Shown: positions 21,626 through 33,529, counted from the stretch's first letter. The stretch is DNA of 64,000 bases from Acanthococcus lagerstroemiae (GCA_031841125.1 CM063110.1:13325626-13389625); one strand, 5' to 3'. A program made the numbers and translations. Notes: a model not told the origin generated them from the sequence alone.

Positions 21626-22760
21626 CTAAACAGATAAGGCGTCTTGGATTTCTGGTTCATCCTCATCAGCATCTGTATGTTCATCATTTTCAGTGTTCCC
21701 TCACTGCCTGATTTCCCTACATATGTTCTCATCAGTGAGTATGTCAGATGTTGGCAAATCATCATCGATAGTTACCCATTCAGCAAAAGCAGCAGTAGAG
21801 AGGTTAGCTGGTGGAACTGGCAAGGAATCACTGTCATCCTTTATACAGTCAACGTCTTCCTTGAACCTACCCTTATGAAAGCAATTTCGAATTGTTTGTG
21901 GAGACATCAATTTCCACGCTTGAGATAGCATATGGACAGCATCTAGAAGAGAGGTGGCTCTGCTAATTTCGGCGGCAGTTCCTCGCAGTATATTCTCATA
22001 AAGCTCACGTATCATCCTGTGTTGTATTTCCGTTCAATAGTACCCTTTTATAGCATTGAAGATGCCTTGGTCACAAGGCTGAATTAACGATGTTGTGTTG
22101 GCTGGGAGTAGAACATTTTTTATGTGTTTGAGACTGAGTTTTGTGGATGCTAGATGAGGAGTGGCATTGTCTACCAAGAAAAGAATATTCCTGTTTAAGG
22201 TACAATCCCAAGTGGTGAGCCATTCATGAAAAATATTTGTTGTTATCCATGCAGTGGTGTTAGCGTAGTATTCAACAGGTAGTGTCCTGATGTTTTTAAA
22301 ACATCTAGAGTTTCTGCTTTTTCCTGTTACTAGAAGGGTTTCTTTTTTCTCTCCACTCATGCTGGCACAACATAGGACGGCAATTCTTTCTTTAGCTACT
22401 TTACAGCAACCAACGTTTTTAGTTCTCAATGTGTATGTCGTTTCAGGTAAAGCCCTAAAGTAGCTGAGGGCACACTCATCTTTGTTGTAAACATCATTCA
22501 TACTGTACTCAGCAATATTAGTTTAGGCCACTGTTCTGCAAACCACTCACTTATATCAGCAATATCAGAATCACGGACTTCTCCATAAGGTTTCTTCTAA
22601 CAGATATTCTCGCAATGTTTCCAACGATGAAACCATTGCTCCGTAGGATTAAAGTTTCCCTTGCCCAGTTTTCTCGCTAAATTGGCTGCTTTCTCATGCA
22701 GTACTGGTCCTTACTCGAACATCTTGGCCGCGGACTTGAACAAACCATTTTTTAAGGCTC
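21626..22760 (-). pseudogene. pogo/Tigger-type (Tc1/mariner superfamily) transposase, inactivated
   Basis: In minus-strand order there is a CENP-B-type helix-turn-helix region (about 22760-22590), with KKWFVQVR and LARKLGKGNFNPTEQWFHRW spread over shifted frames. Next is a DDE domain of 155 codons (22501-22034) with the three acidic blocks VYNKDE, FLVDNATPH and IQPCDQGIFNAIK. A C-terminal acidic tail follows (about 22015-21626, ending PEIQDALSV and stop). The DDE spacing and the PANTTSLIQPCDQG block are characteristic of Tigger/pogo and jerky-like proteins. Frameshifts break the helix-turn-helix region. Stops sit near 22030 (after IKGYY) and 21710 (after REIRQ). All three catalytic acids remain visible, yet the copy cannot encode a full protein. 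Terminal repeats were not found. Confidence 0.9.
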
Positions 22761-22798
22761 CCAATAAGCAAAATCTACCAGTTACCTGGGTAACTAAA

Positions 22799-22925
22799 GG
22801 GGAACCAAGAGTAACTGATGGGTTTCTGGGTAATCTGTGAGTAACTGAGAGTTGCAAATGGATAATTCTTCTGCCTGGGTAATTTGAGGGTACCCAAGGG
22901 TTGCAAATAGGTAACTTTTCCGCGG
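22799..22925. repeat. Dispersed GGGTAACTGA-type repeat, copy 1
   Basis: Contains GGGAACCAAGAGTAACTGAT, GGGTAATCTG, GTTGCAAATGG and GGTAACTTTTCCGCGG. Its second half repeats the first in degenerate form (GGGTTGCAAATAGGTAAC). Copy 2 lies at 23543-23618 and lacks the internal duplication. Confidence 0.65.
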
Positions 22926-23542
22926 GTAACTAGGTGATAACTGATTACACATTGGCCTACTTTGACTTTATAAAACTTACTGCATCTTTTTTTCTTTCTT
23001 CCGCAAAGGATAAACATCTGAAGTACAAGGTCTGAAAATTAAATAACATGACTGCGCGCGCAACAGGCATCCTAGAGGGGTAGAGAGGGAAACAAATACA
23101 TTACTGGAGACGTCACAGTATCTCCTATTCCAGTTCTAATCACATTTTTGTAGCTTCAGTAGTATTTATTCTATATAGAGTATAGAAGCAAATGAGTTTT
23201 ATCCTCGTGTCAATTACAATGTGTGACAAAAAACATGAGTAACGTATCAGTCTGAAATTTCTCGTTAGATTGAAAAAGAGTCCGACTGAGTGCTATAATC
23301 TGTTGAAAAAGGCCTATATGGTGAAAATTGTCTATATTGTGTGTTTTTTGAATGATATAAATGGTTTTCTGAAGGCTGAGAGAGTACTAAAGATAACCAA
23401 CATATGCGTGCGCATCCAGGGTAGGGGAATGTATCCTCGAGTGAGTTTCATATAAATATAAAAATTGAGGAAAATTTTCCATGAGTCATTCCTGGGCACT
23501 CTTCTAGAAAGTGTCTTAGAGTGACCCAATTACTACTTAAAA
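22926..23542. other. Spacer between two copies of the GGGTAACTGA repeat
   Basis: Unassigned. A 61-codon + frame at 23270 and - frames of 65-80 codons have no family features. Possibly an insertion between two related repeats, but no ends could be defined. Confidence 0.3.
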
Positions 23543-23618
23543 GGGAACCAAGGGTAACTGACGGATTTCTGAGTAATCTGAGGGTAACCGAGGGTTGCAA
23601 ATGGGTAACTTTTCCGCG
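23543..23618. repeat. Dispersed GGGTAACTGA-type repeat, copy 2
   Basis: GGGAACCAAGGGTAACTGAC through GGGTAACTTTTCCGCG matches copy 1 closely, with one internal block missing. It abuts the RT fragment that follows, so it may have broken that element. Confidence 0.65.
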
Positions 23619-23689
23619 AACATTAAACGGCTGATAATATTAACCGTGATCACAATAAGCGGCGACCACTGTAGTAAAATAATTTCTGC

Positions 23690-23995
23690 TTCTTCCATTG
23701 GAAAGGGGTTACTTCATCCTCCAACATTCTGTTGAACAGTTTCGTCGAAGTGGGAGCAAGCTCCTCTGCAAAAAGCGTAAGGGACCCGTTACTTACCTTA
23801 TCTGGCCCCACAGTCTTGTCCGCGTTGACTGATACGATTGTATCAATGCATCTAGTTCCTGAGAAAAACCATAAATGATTTCAGTTTAGCCAATAGTAGA
23901 TTATGATGAACTTTATTGAATACCTTTTGGAAATCTGTAGAAATGTTATCAGTCCGGGTCCCCATATCAATATGTTTTGCCAGATTACTCAGCTG
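23690..23995 (-). pseudogene. Jockey-type LINE RT fragments in the wrong order
   Basis: Two coding blocks lie head to tail on the minus strand. The first met (about 23990-23850) reads TDNISTDFQKVFNKVHHNLL, RT motif A with the usual aspartate. The second (about 23830-23690) reads TVGPDKVSNGSL followed by AEELAPTSTKLFNRML, which in an intact enzyme precedes motif A. The order is therefore reversed relative to a normal RT. Either two truncated copies inserted next to each other or one copy was rearranged, with the joint near 23845. Both blocks carry stops or shifts. They may belong to the same family as 20150-20880. Confidence 0.8.
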
Positions 23996-26167
23996 AAACT
24001 CGAATAAACAGCATTAACTTGCTTCTTAGTCAGAGTTTACAAAACCTTGCCAAACGACTCTCGTTTGATTCTGCCAACTGAAAATCCGGATCTCCTTTGC
24101 CCGAGCCTCGTCAACTGGAAATAACGAAGCCACGAGCCAAGACCCTGGATGCGGGAGCCGTGATCCTTGTACATATATGTGTCCGACTAAGCTCAACATT
24201 TCGACCACCAGGTGTAACGATACGACTGGGGGAAGAAAAGCTCGGCAAGTGTCAACGCAAACACATAGCACGGTGGTTCGAGTTCAATCGTCGGGTCTAA
24301 TTGAACTCAGCAGCGGTCAAGGTTCTCACTTTTCTAGATTCATTGAACGTTCGAACGGATTATCGTGGCTGGACGATATAAAGGCGCGGGAAGGAACAGA
24401 TATACACTTATTACCGAGTCCGCGAGTTCTCGGTAACAGCTTTCGATAAGCATCAGCGGCCTTTGTCCGGCACCGACACCAGCGTGACTCTTGATTTTCA
24501 GGTTAATGCGACGTATCGAGCGAGTAGGTATATTATGCCTACCCGCCCGTGCCTTATATTGGTATATTTCTACTAGTTTTCATAATCGGTATACAACCTC
24601 TCATCTGCGCATATACCGGACTGTCCACATCGACTTGCGCTCATCTGTCAACTTCCCGCTTCCCTTTCGATGTTTGTTTATGTAGAAAAATGCCGTTCGT
24701 GCCACCTTAAACTGGTGCTAGAAAGTATTCATAAATATAAAACTTGTAGGTTCGTATAGTCGTATACTTCCTCGATAATTAATAATAATTTCACTTTCGG
24801 CCGGCCAGGCGCACGTATTGATGTGAAAATGCGATAACAGGTTTACGTCTGTAGCCTTTATGTATTTTTGCTTCTCTCCTTATCCAGTATCCCCGGTGAC
24901 ACGTTGTGCACGCAAATCTGGAAACATTTTTCGAGGGATAATTTATGAAAATCATCGGTCCTCCTTTCTCCTGATCTAACTCGCCTTTCCAGCACTCCCA
25001 CAATAAACGATTTTCGGTCGGTCGCGCCTCGTCCAATTACATTCAACGTCATGTCATTTGGTGTCCGTGCTTCTCGGTATACCAAATTAACAGTCTGCCA
25101 AATTTTGTTTGACTTGTGACGACACGTTTATACAGTCATGTTTTACCGAGCCTGTGGCGCGTGTAAATTCCGCGACGAATGTATGGCCGGGAAGGACGAC
25201 AAGACAAGAATATTGTCCAGCAGCCGTATCTCGCTAATTATTTGATAGACGTGGACAAAAAAGAGGCAGCATTAGGCTGGAAGTACCCGGCACGGCATGG
25301 TGCTGACTGAACTACCTGAGCAACCTGTTGTCCTTTAGAGTGCTGGAGCCGCTTTCACCGCAGAGGCTAGGATGATTAAAATGGTTGTTGGTCAGTGATG
25401 CTGTCCGTCGGAGAACGTGTCCGGCAATATGCGCGGCTGTTCGCTCGTTATATCGCTTTTAGCTCTAAACGTAATCGATTTACGCTAGTTTATGAATTTT
25501 TAATCGCGTTACTTGTGTGTCGAAGTGACGGCGACGGCGATTACTAGATTGCGATGATTTCTCCGGCACGTCTGCAGGTTGCACAAGAACGGTTGGGAGG
25601 AAAATTTTATACGATGCCGGCGAACAACCCGAAGCGCGAATTGCAACTGTGCGGCTGCGGCACTCGGTGCCGAAAATTTTAGCCTACGTGTTATTCCACT
25701 CGCTACCGATTATATGACTAACGTACTGGACGGTCGATTGAGCAATTAATCGACGCGGTTTGTTTGCTGGTTGTGTAAAACGTGGTTTTGTTGGAAGTAG
25801 CTGCCGGCGAGGCAGACTTTATCGACGCTATTGCCAACCGAAGGGGTAAAAGATGGACGAATTGCAAACCAGTTCTTGTGAACGCAGAAATGTACACTTG
25901 CCAATTGCGAACCCACTATTCCAATGTCAGGAAAAGGGACTTACGAATTGCAAACCTAACTGTATTTAACATATAATTTACACTGTTAGTTTTCATTTTC
26001 GGGCATCAGGGGGAAGATATCTTGCAGAAAACACGGCTTTACTCATTAGGTGATAGGAACGGTAGGCCGAATGTCCATCGAACCCATTTTCTCACTTCTG
26101 TATTATTTCTGTACTCCGTGGACAGACCAAGCTGCGAGCTGCGAGACCGTCTTACGTACCCTTAGCA
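23996..26167. other. Unassigned block, CpG-rich from 24.4 to 25.8 kb
   Basis: Overlapping frames on both strands up to 90 codons; none recognised. CpG content is high between 24360 and 25780 and repeats are absent, similar to the promoter blocks at 11 and 36.8 kb. A TATA-type promoter candidate is given separately. Confidence 0.35.
24377..24502 (+). promoter_or_regulatory. TATA promoter candidate with short first exon
   Basis: GATATAAAGGCGCGGG places TATAAAGG at 24377-24384 in a CpG-rich setting. A start would be expected near 24405-24408, but no good initiator is there. A small hairpin (TTACCGAG/CTCGGTAA, 24411-24436) follows. ATTTTCAG|GTTAAT at 24502/24503 is a weak 5' splice site or an acceptor-like sequence. 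Confidence 0.3.
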
Positions 26168-27182
26168 GTATGCGTAGTAGGGTGGCAATTGAAAAATATT
26201 TTCTGATTTCGAGTGGTCTCGCCTTCCAAAAGTGTTCGTTCGCATGTAAAAATGAAATTTACAAAATTCCAGTAAAATTGATTTATATTAACACGTGCCG
26301 CAAAGCCTTTGAAGTTGGCGGTATTGGTTGTTTTGTTTTGAGTGCGTCGTTACCGCTTCAAAGTCGCGGCGCGTAGCGATGAGTGTTCCAGTGTTCTCGG
26401 GCTCGTTTTAAAAGTATAATATTACTCTACAGAAATAGGTATTTTACAGCGATTATTTTCAAAGAAATAATATTATAAACATTTACAAATGTAAAAAATT
26501 GAGTAAAAATTAAAAGATTTATTCATGTTTATGAGTATGGAATGAAGTTCGCATTAATTTTCTGGTGTCTGAACATTTTTCGATTGCTAAATTAGTGCTT
26601 TCTGCTAAGGACAAGGTTACTCTTCACATGTTATAAAAAGAACTACTGAAACGGTTCCTTTTCGAGAGTAACTTACTGCCTAAGATTTAACTTTTCATAC
26701 CGATAAGATGAATTTCTTCACAAGGCATTTCAACACTCAGAAAACAATACTAATGAAAACAAAATTTGAAAATTCATGCTTTCTGTGCAAAATGAATTCA
26801 CTATGAAACGAAACACTTTAAATGAAAATGACTCGCGTGTTTGTCGAAGCTAGAGAACACACAATAGGATACTGTGTTGGATAGGATATGTGGGACTGTT
26901 CTCTGCCAGTGGTCCTGACCCTTTGTTTCCATCCGCCGACCGATCAGATAGTCCACCAAGCAATTATTCGCTGACGCTATTGACCTGACTTCTAGTGCGC
27001 CAGCCCCTTTGCCAGGCGACAAGTCAGCCGGGCTTCGCGGCATGTGTTAATATTAATCGATTTTACTAACATTTTGTAAATTTCATTTTTACATGCAAAC
27101 GAAACATTTTTTTGGACGACGAGACTAAAAATCCGAGGAAAAAATGTTTTCCCTGTGTTTCAATTGCCACAAATGCGTATAC
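26168..27182. mobile_element. About 1-kb element or inverted duplication with ~145-bp arms
   Basis: The segment 26168-26307 is the reverse complement of 27031-27182 with scattered mismatches and small gaps. Matched parts include GCATGTAAAAATGAAATTTA, GTGGCAATTGAAA, TATTAACAC and TGCCGC. The arms enclose about 720 bp without a recognised gene. Long imperfect terminal arms suggest a DNA transposon of foldback or similar type, but no target duplication is seen at the outer edges. A plain inverted duplication is the alternative. Confidence 0.65.
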
Positions 27183-27639
27183 CTTCGAATTGGAGTATAA
27201 ACCTGCACCAGAGTGCGCTGCAAAATCGCCTGTGCGGGTGTTACCGGGGAAAATGAAAGGGTGATCATAATATGTACTTTTGAATAGAAAAATCTCCATT
27301 ATCACTCATTCATAGATTCATACCATTGATAAGACGCAATCGTGCCAACATTTACAACTCTAATTTATATCCCAATGTAAGTCGCACTTTTTTCACTTTT
27401 TTTTTTTGGATTGATGACGACAGTTGCGATGATGGATTGTTTGGATACGGAGTGAAAGAGATGACCATGTGCTTCCCGTGCTCCATGGAGCATGCTGAGG
27501 TGCGTTGAAGGGTCTTACTAATGCAGAAGTCAAAGAACATGTGAAAAAGATAAACAGTGACCTAGAACGATACCTGGAGGTATGATAGCCAGCTACAACT
27601 TCTCAATGTTTCTATCAGTAAACCATTTCCGGGTATGTA
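27183..27639. other. Unassigned stretch before a transposase fragment
   Basis: No clear coding domain. A + strand run near 27505-27590 translates to a charged segment with LTNAEVKEHVKKINSDLE and then AG|GTATGA. It could be a splice donor, but no family match is evident. Confidence 0.3.
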
Positions 27640-27830
27640 AGATACAAGAAGTGGTTGAACAGCGACTGTGTATCGTTGATAGCAGTAAAATTAAGAAGGC
27701 TCCCCCTCCTCCCTACTAGCTGCGTGGGTTTCAAGAAAAAGTATTTTCTCAGTAATGCGTTGGACGATTCAGAGGACGACATTGCCTGGGAGGAACAGAA
27801 CACTTCTGGGGATGAGAGGACAATGATTCC
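27640..27830 (+). pseudogene. Second pogo/Tigger-type transposase remnant, C-terminal end
   Basis: The + frame reads KWLNSD, then a basic stretch, then GFKKKYFLSNALDDSEDD and IAWEE. This matches the C-terminal signature of Tigger/jerky-type transposases (xSFKKCGISNALDGSEDD). About 20 residues expected between the KWL block and the FKK block (the CxWVxxAW segment) are missing. No DDE core is found upstream. It lies on the opposite strand to the 21.6-22.8 kb copy, so it is an independent insertion. Confidence 0.6.
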
Positions 27831-30257
27831 CTGTCTGAAGATTTTTAAAGATGAAATACCTAATACCTATACTAATACCAATAGAGCGTTTTTTTTTTTA
27901 CCCGCGATCTATAAACGAAGAAAAAAGTTCTGAAACTCTTTCCTCAATTGTAGGGTGCGACTTATAATCGCTGGCGATTTGTATTCGAAGGAATACGGTG
28001 TATTGAGAAACCCTGATCTGTTGAAAGTATCGTCGAAAAAAAACCGTGCCAATTGCTGTACAGCGATGATACAGACATAACCAACTGAGATGTACCCCAT
28101 CGGCAGGCATTAAATATGACTGTCACGTCGACGAATTTCGATAGAATTTGGCAGCGAAATGTGATTTTCGTGCAAAACTGGTTTAAGATGGACGAGGTGA
28201 TGACATTTAGCAATCGGGTATTTTTCAAGAGTGGAGTGCTAAAAAACGAGTTTATAGGCGCTTATTCGATAGTAGCCGTGCATCACCGTACACTCTCCCT
28301 GGTGTCAACGTTCTGAAGCAAAACAAAACCGCTATACGGTTTCAGCTGATTGAAACTGCGAATGATAAATTTAAGACTTCCAGAAGGGATGGGGGGGGGG
28401 GCAGCTAAAATCAACTTTCCAGTCGAGCAAAATAAGGTTTACTATACTTTTCTATAATGTGCGCGGAAAGGTGGACAGAGTAATTGCTGAAACTACAGGG
28501 AGCCTAGTAGAACTTCTTATTACATTCTCGCCGAATTTTGAGTTAACAAAATGTGAATGATTGTGAAGCGGAGTCTAGTGATGTTTATAGTATCCCACAA
28601 ACTAGGGTTGTGAAGAAAAAATCCAGGTCTGGGGTAAAGTTTTCCTTGACCTTAAGGAGGGGCTCGAGAGAAATCATTTTTAGCAAAACAAAGACAATCT
28701 AATGAAAACGTGAGCAGTAGCATGAATAGAACGTTTTCTTGTGTGTGTATGGGGGGGGGGTACTTATGCTACCCGTATAAAATAGTACTTCTATGCTCGT
28801 CCAAAATACCCGAAAACTACTCAAATATTGAGCGGTTTTGAGTAAGTAGTATTTCCGGCAAGGGCAATGGTACTTCCTTCACACGGTCTGTATGTATGTA
28901 CACGCACATTGTAAAATCCTCGTGAAACCACAAAGTCCAAAAATATTGCCGACTGTTAGTCTTACTAACATAAATAGTTACGACTAAACTTTTAGATCTC
29001 AAAGAGTTAATACCACTCTTGGCCTACCAGATTTCCTCCCTCTAGAGCCCAGAGGTGTGAAAAGGTTATGTTGGTATGTTGCAGCGAAAGACAAAAACAA
29101 ATTTTCGGTTTTCTTTATAAATACTTACAAATTTAGAAAAAGTACCAGGACATGGACCAAAACATTGAATAAACCTGAAAATGGACTAAAATATTTCAAA
29201 AATTTTTCAAATCCTCAAATATGATCCATTTAGACCTGATCTGGCAACACGGAGATGAATTGCGTAGCGTCGAGCTAGAGAGCAACACGAACACACTGAA
29301 CGTCGTTTTGAAGGGCCAGACGTTTGACTCTGTAGCAGCCAAGGGGTAAAGCTCCAGGCCGACTTCTAAAAGGGCTATATGGACTTTTATTAGTTGCACG
29401 CATCCTCCAGAATACTCATCAGTTATCAGTATTTGATCTAGCTGCTGTGTGAACCCGTACTGTATGCGGTTGTGGAAAGGCGACAGCAATTATGCATTCG
29501 AAGTGAGACGTGCCGAAGGAGGAGATAGAGGAGTCAGCCCCGAAGATTTGACACCTAGCTTCAGTTGGGAAATCAGTGGCCCATGTTGAGAAAATTTTGT
29601 AAAATGTAAACTTTTTGGGACTTGTCTCTTTTTTCAGATCCAAATCAATTAGAATGTTTTCTTCAGCTCTTTTCTCCTTTCACAGTTTGAAAAATGTTGG
29701 TTTTTCACCCCAACAGTTTTCCTTCGATACGCCTTCGACACGAAGCACGTCTAAGTATGTGTACATGAACACTTACTTCAACATTTTTACTCACTTTTTC
29801 CGTCCTACTTCGGCCGACATAGATTTCTATCAATTTCGGAATTCATTAATTCGGACAGGAATGCGTCGGCAACGTCTCGATCGCTTTTTAATCGTCTCCG
29901 CCGTTCCGTATTAATTAGACTAAACAACATCCAAGAACCGACTGCATAGTAGTGCGATAAACAGCGATTTGATTCCGGTTGACAGCCGGAAAACAGTGAA
30001 GCTATTAGCTCGTCTTCTGGTTTCAGATGATGCATACAGTGCATACCAGTTATCATCGATATAGTGTCGAGATATAGTTTCCTTTTCGTTGGAGAGAGCT
30101 GAACTGGCCAGTTGTTGCTCGTAAATTATTTTAGCAACGCTTTTATCGAGCAGTTTTGTCGAGAGTCGCTGAAATTCGTGTTAGTGAAGGGGCAGGCTTT
30201 GATTGGTCTGCCCAATAATAGAAATCGAATTTCGAATGTATTCAGAGGTATGCTGAC
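27831..30257. other. Unassigned repeat-laced stretch
   Basis: No recognised gene. G-runs occur at 28391-28402 and 28751-28760. Frames up to 99 codons lie on both strands without motifs. The dispersed repeat at 28770-29010 is listed separately. CpG rises slightly from 29740 to 30060. Confidence 0.35.
28770..29010. repeat. Dispersed repeat D, copy 1
   Basis: Shares ordered blocks with 48965-49215: CGTATAAAATAGTACTTC, TTGAGTAAGTAGTATTT, GTATGTATGT, AAATATTGCCGACTGTTAG and TAGTTACGACTAAACTTTTA. Divergence is high and small gaps are many, so this is an old family. Confidence 0.6.
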
Positions 30258-30443
30258 CAGGGCCGGCGGAAGTCCAGTTGCCCTGGAGCACGTGCACCAG
30301 GTGGAGAAATCTATATTGCTTTTAGAATTCAGTTTTCTAAAACTTATCGGTACTTATTGGATGTTTCTTTCAGTTTTCTTGGGGGGGGGGGGTCCAGAGT
30401 TTCTTATTTAGAAGTCTTGTAAAATGAAAGATCGCCGACCCTG
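30258..30443. mobile_element. hAT-type miniature element with exact 8-bp duplication
   Basis: Ends read inward are CAGGGCCGGCGGAAGT and CAGGGTCGGCGATCTTTC. ATGCTGAC is present exactly at 30250-30257 and 30444-30451. A G11 run (30382-30392) lies near the right side, as in several related elements. No coding capacity in 186 bp. Confidence 0.87.
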
Positions 30444-31796
30444 ATGCTGACTCGATATGACTACCTTTCTACCCAAACAGTGTAGCTGAGAGAAAATTAT
30501 GAGGAAATGGTGGGGTTATGTTTTATAGCGAATGCTTGGAACTTCGCCTCTTGCATTCACTATGAACATTTCTAGCTCTTCCTACTCTTTATGTGCAAAT
30601 CGTGAAGGGAGTGTTATGGAAATTAGAACAGTTTCTTCTGGTTTTATGCCAATTAAATTATTGTTTCACTGTTTAATGTGTGACGCCCCTTAACTAAAAT
30701 ATAAGCAGCATTGTGTCTTCGAGTAATGACTACAGATATGCCGACGTAGCGATACATCGAATAAATTTGGTGTAAATAATCAAAGAAGACCGAATTTTTC
30801 GATGAATCATGTATTTCAGTTCAAGTTTCACTACGAAAAATTAATATCGAATAATTTTGTGAAGCAGCGAGCATTCGGAGACTGTTCATTCGCTTTCTCA
30901 TCCTGCGCCTCTAATGGAGGTTTCGTGATATTTCCGTATATAAGTACCCACTAATGCTAAATACTAGATATATGATATCGCGGGACCATTATGAGCGATT
31001 TCAATAATAATAAATTCGAGTCTCGTTTAGAGCCGTTTTTTCGAGAGTGATCTCGTGTTGAATGGAAGAATGTAACTGCAGGCACACGTGTCTGGAATCT
31101 CGGTGGTGTGAAACTTCGCTACACATATAGCATTTGGTCAGTGTGCGCGACGATCGAATGGCCGAGATTGAATATCCGGTAATCGAATCGAACGACACAC
31201 AGGTATCAATTAATATTCGAGTCGAGAGGGAACACGATTGAAATGGCCTATACACTATCCCAGCGTATTAACGAGTTCTTCTGAAGAGGTTTTCTCGCTC
31301 GGCTGCTTCTTCCGAAATGAAGCTGCTCTGGTGTGCATGCGGTGCCGCTTCGTCCGCGTCATCGCACAACTGGTCAGAAAAGGACATTTCCATAAAATAC
31401 ACGTAATAATCTATCGGATAAGTGCAAAAAAGTAAGCGGTAGCGGCGGTCACGCTATCGCCGCGCCGTGCGGAGCGGTCGTGAAAACACGTATTCACGGC
31501 GAATCAATTAGGCAACTTTCTTACTGCTTCGGTAAATAACGAGAAAACGCGTGACTATTTTGTATTGATCGTAATTCGATCACCGGCTGTGTGCGTGTGC
31601 TAGTTGAGGGGACTGTTTGTTTGCGCCGTAGGGCAGAACGAAAGTGAAATTGTTGGATTCGGAAGTCAGATATGGGTAAAAAGTTGCATGTGGGTATGAA
31701 AATAAAGTTAGCAAAATTTCGCTGAAAAATATTGAAATTTCTCCGCGACCGAACAAAGAAGTAGAGTTTCAAATGGAGCTTATTTATATATAGAAT
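30444..31796. other. Unassigned stretch, CpG-rich from 30.9 to 31.6 kb
   Basis: No gene recognised. The CpG-rich part contains short palindromes (GCGGCG...CGCCGC near 31452) and TATATAAG near 30938 without a matching initiator. The rest is AT-rich. Confidence 0.35.
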
Positions 31797-31912
31797 TACC
31801 GTGGTAATGTTTGGTGGGACGTATGGCGATGCACGCATGCCAAAATGGTCCCTGAGACACCGCACCTCCGGCCCCAAAAATTACCCTTTCGAGTATCGCA
31901 TCAGTGGTTTAG
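31797..31912 (+). repeat. Dispersed repeat R, copy 2
   Basis: GGTAATGTTTGGTGGGACGT, TATGGCGATGCACGCATGCC and TATCGCATCAGTGG align with copy 1 at 11190-11310. The translated frame keeps YGDA, HRT and NYPFE. Confidence 0.7.
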
Positions 31913-32494
31913 AATTAACGTGGTGGTTCGATAACTACGTATGTAGTACTTTTCAACTAAGTATTTATAAATGAACTTAGTCAGCTTCATTTATATCATG
32001 AGTGGGTGGGGGTAAAATTGGGTTACTTGATGCAAAATTCGTTTTTGATGTAATTTATACATAAATCATGGTAATTCTTCCCACCATCCATGGCTGTTCC
32101 TTGTGCGCTATGCATCTTTAAATTTTCTGGGGTTACCGAAGTAGAAATTTTTTGTCGGATCAAAACGTTTTGGGCCATGTACTTCTTTAGTTTTCTTTAA
32201 CGCGTTATACCTCATACTCCTTCCCCCTACTGCTGCTAACCTTCCAACCGCATCGCCATTCCTTTTCTTGGCTCAGTTGTTGATGCGGTTGGGTGGATGT
32301 CTAGGAAGGGTTAATAAATTATCAAGTTGAATATTATTGGGACTGATAAATTCAAGTGGTCAAAAGTAAGAAAAAATCACAAAAATTCACAAACGTTGTG
32401 CTAGTTAGAAAATATAGCAAAAATTAAAATGGCTGATGTAGATGAACTCTCACGATAAATGGTATTGAGTTGATAAGGTCTTCAATAATAATAA

Positions 32495-32600
32495 TCAATG
32501 ATGATGGGCGTATAGCGGTGTATGCACGCCAAATTGACCCCCGACACCGCACCCCCTAACGTGGAATTACCCCGATTGGGTCCGCGTCAGGATAGGGGGA
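32495..32600 (+). repeat. Dispersed repeat R, copy 3 (eroded)
   Basis: GGCGTATAGCGGTGTATGCA, CACCGCACCCCCTAA and GGAATTACCCC...CGCGTCAG follow the same order as copies 1 and 2, with more changes and a broken reading frame. It lies 0.6 kb from copy 2 in the same orientation. Confidence 0.55.
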
Positions 32601-33529
32601 AACGTTTCCAATAGTAACATGAATTTTAAGATTTATTTTCTGTATTTATTCTTGGAGAAATAACATGAATTATTCCATCAATTTTAATTATTGATTTAAA
32701 TCTTCATGATTCGAATTATGTTGTAGCTTACTGACCGTCACGAACCTTCTAACTACTGGGCTGAGGATCGCTTATTCCTTGAAGTTAACTGTGGTTCCCC
32801 TGATAGATGTTTACCCGAATGGTGGTAGTTTGGAATATGTTTTTGTTATAGGGTGTATCGTTGATTCTGCTTCTGAACGATACAAAAGAACTTGTGTGTA
32901 ACTCTGCGTAATTCGTTTTCAGGGGTTTTACGGTTTCTATGGCATTAAAACTTCCTGACTTCCTGGTTTTTCTGATGCTAACACTTTGTCAATTTCCAAG
33001 CGCTTTTCTTTAAAAAGAAATTTCTGATTGCACTGTCGTTTACTGCACCATTTCACCGGCAGACTTGAGATAAAATACTTAGCAAACGTTCTGAGGTACT
33101 CATTCGTTGGGTTACAAATGTTGGACTGATCTGTTGTCTTCCCACCCCGTAAAAATTAAAGTTTTAGGAACTCTTGTGCGTATAAAAAGTTACCTGACTC
33201 TTTAGGACCCCAGAAATGGGCAGATGATATTCTTGGAGACTTTACGTCCAAAAAAGAAAAGAAGGTCGACGATGATGTTCAACCGATCCTGTACGGATGT
33301 AGATGATCTTTCTTTCTTTCTGTATTTTCGTCCTTCTTTCTCGATTTTCTAGTACTTTGTGACTACATGGCCCGTTTTATAATTATGTGCTCAAAAAACA
33401 GGAAACGATCCAGCTTCTCTTCAAAGCAAATTGCTTTAAGCTTCACATTGCGATACGAATATGACTGCGATCAATATGGTAGCACAAATCATTATGCAAA
33501 TTGAGTTTTCCAGTTTTAGTACATATAGG
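32601..33529. other. Unassigned AT-rich stretch
   Basis: No gene or repeat recognised. A pyrimidine run (TTTCTTTCTTTC) lies near 33308. Leads into the tandem array. Confidence 0.35.
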
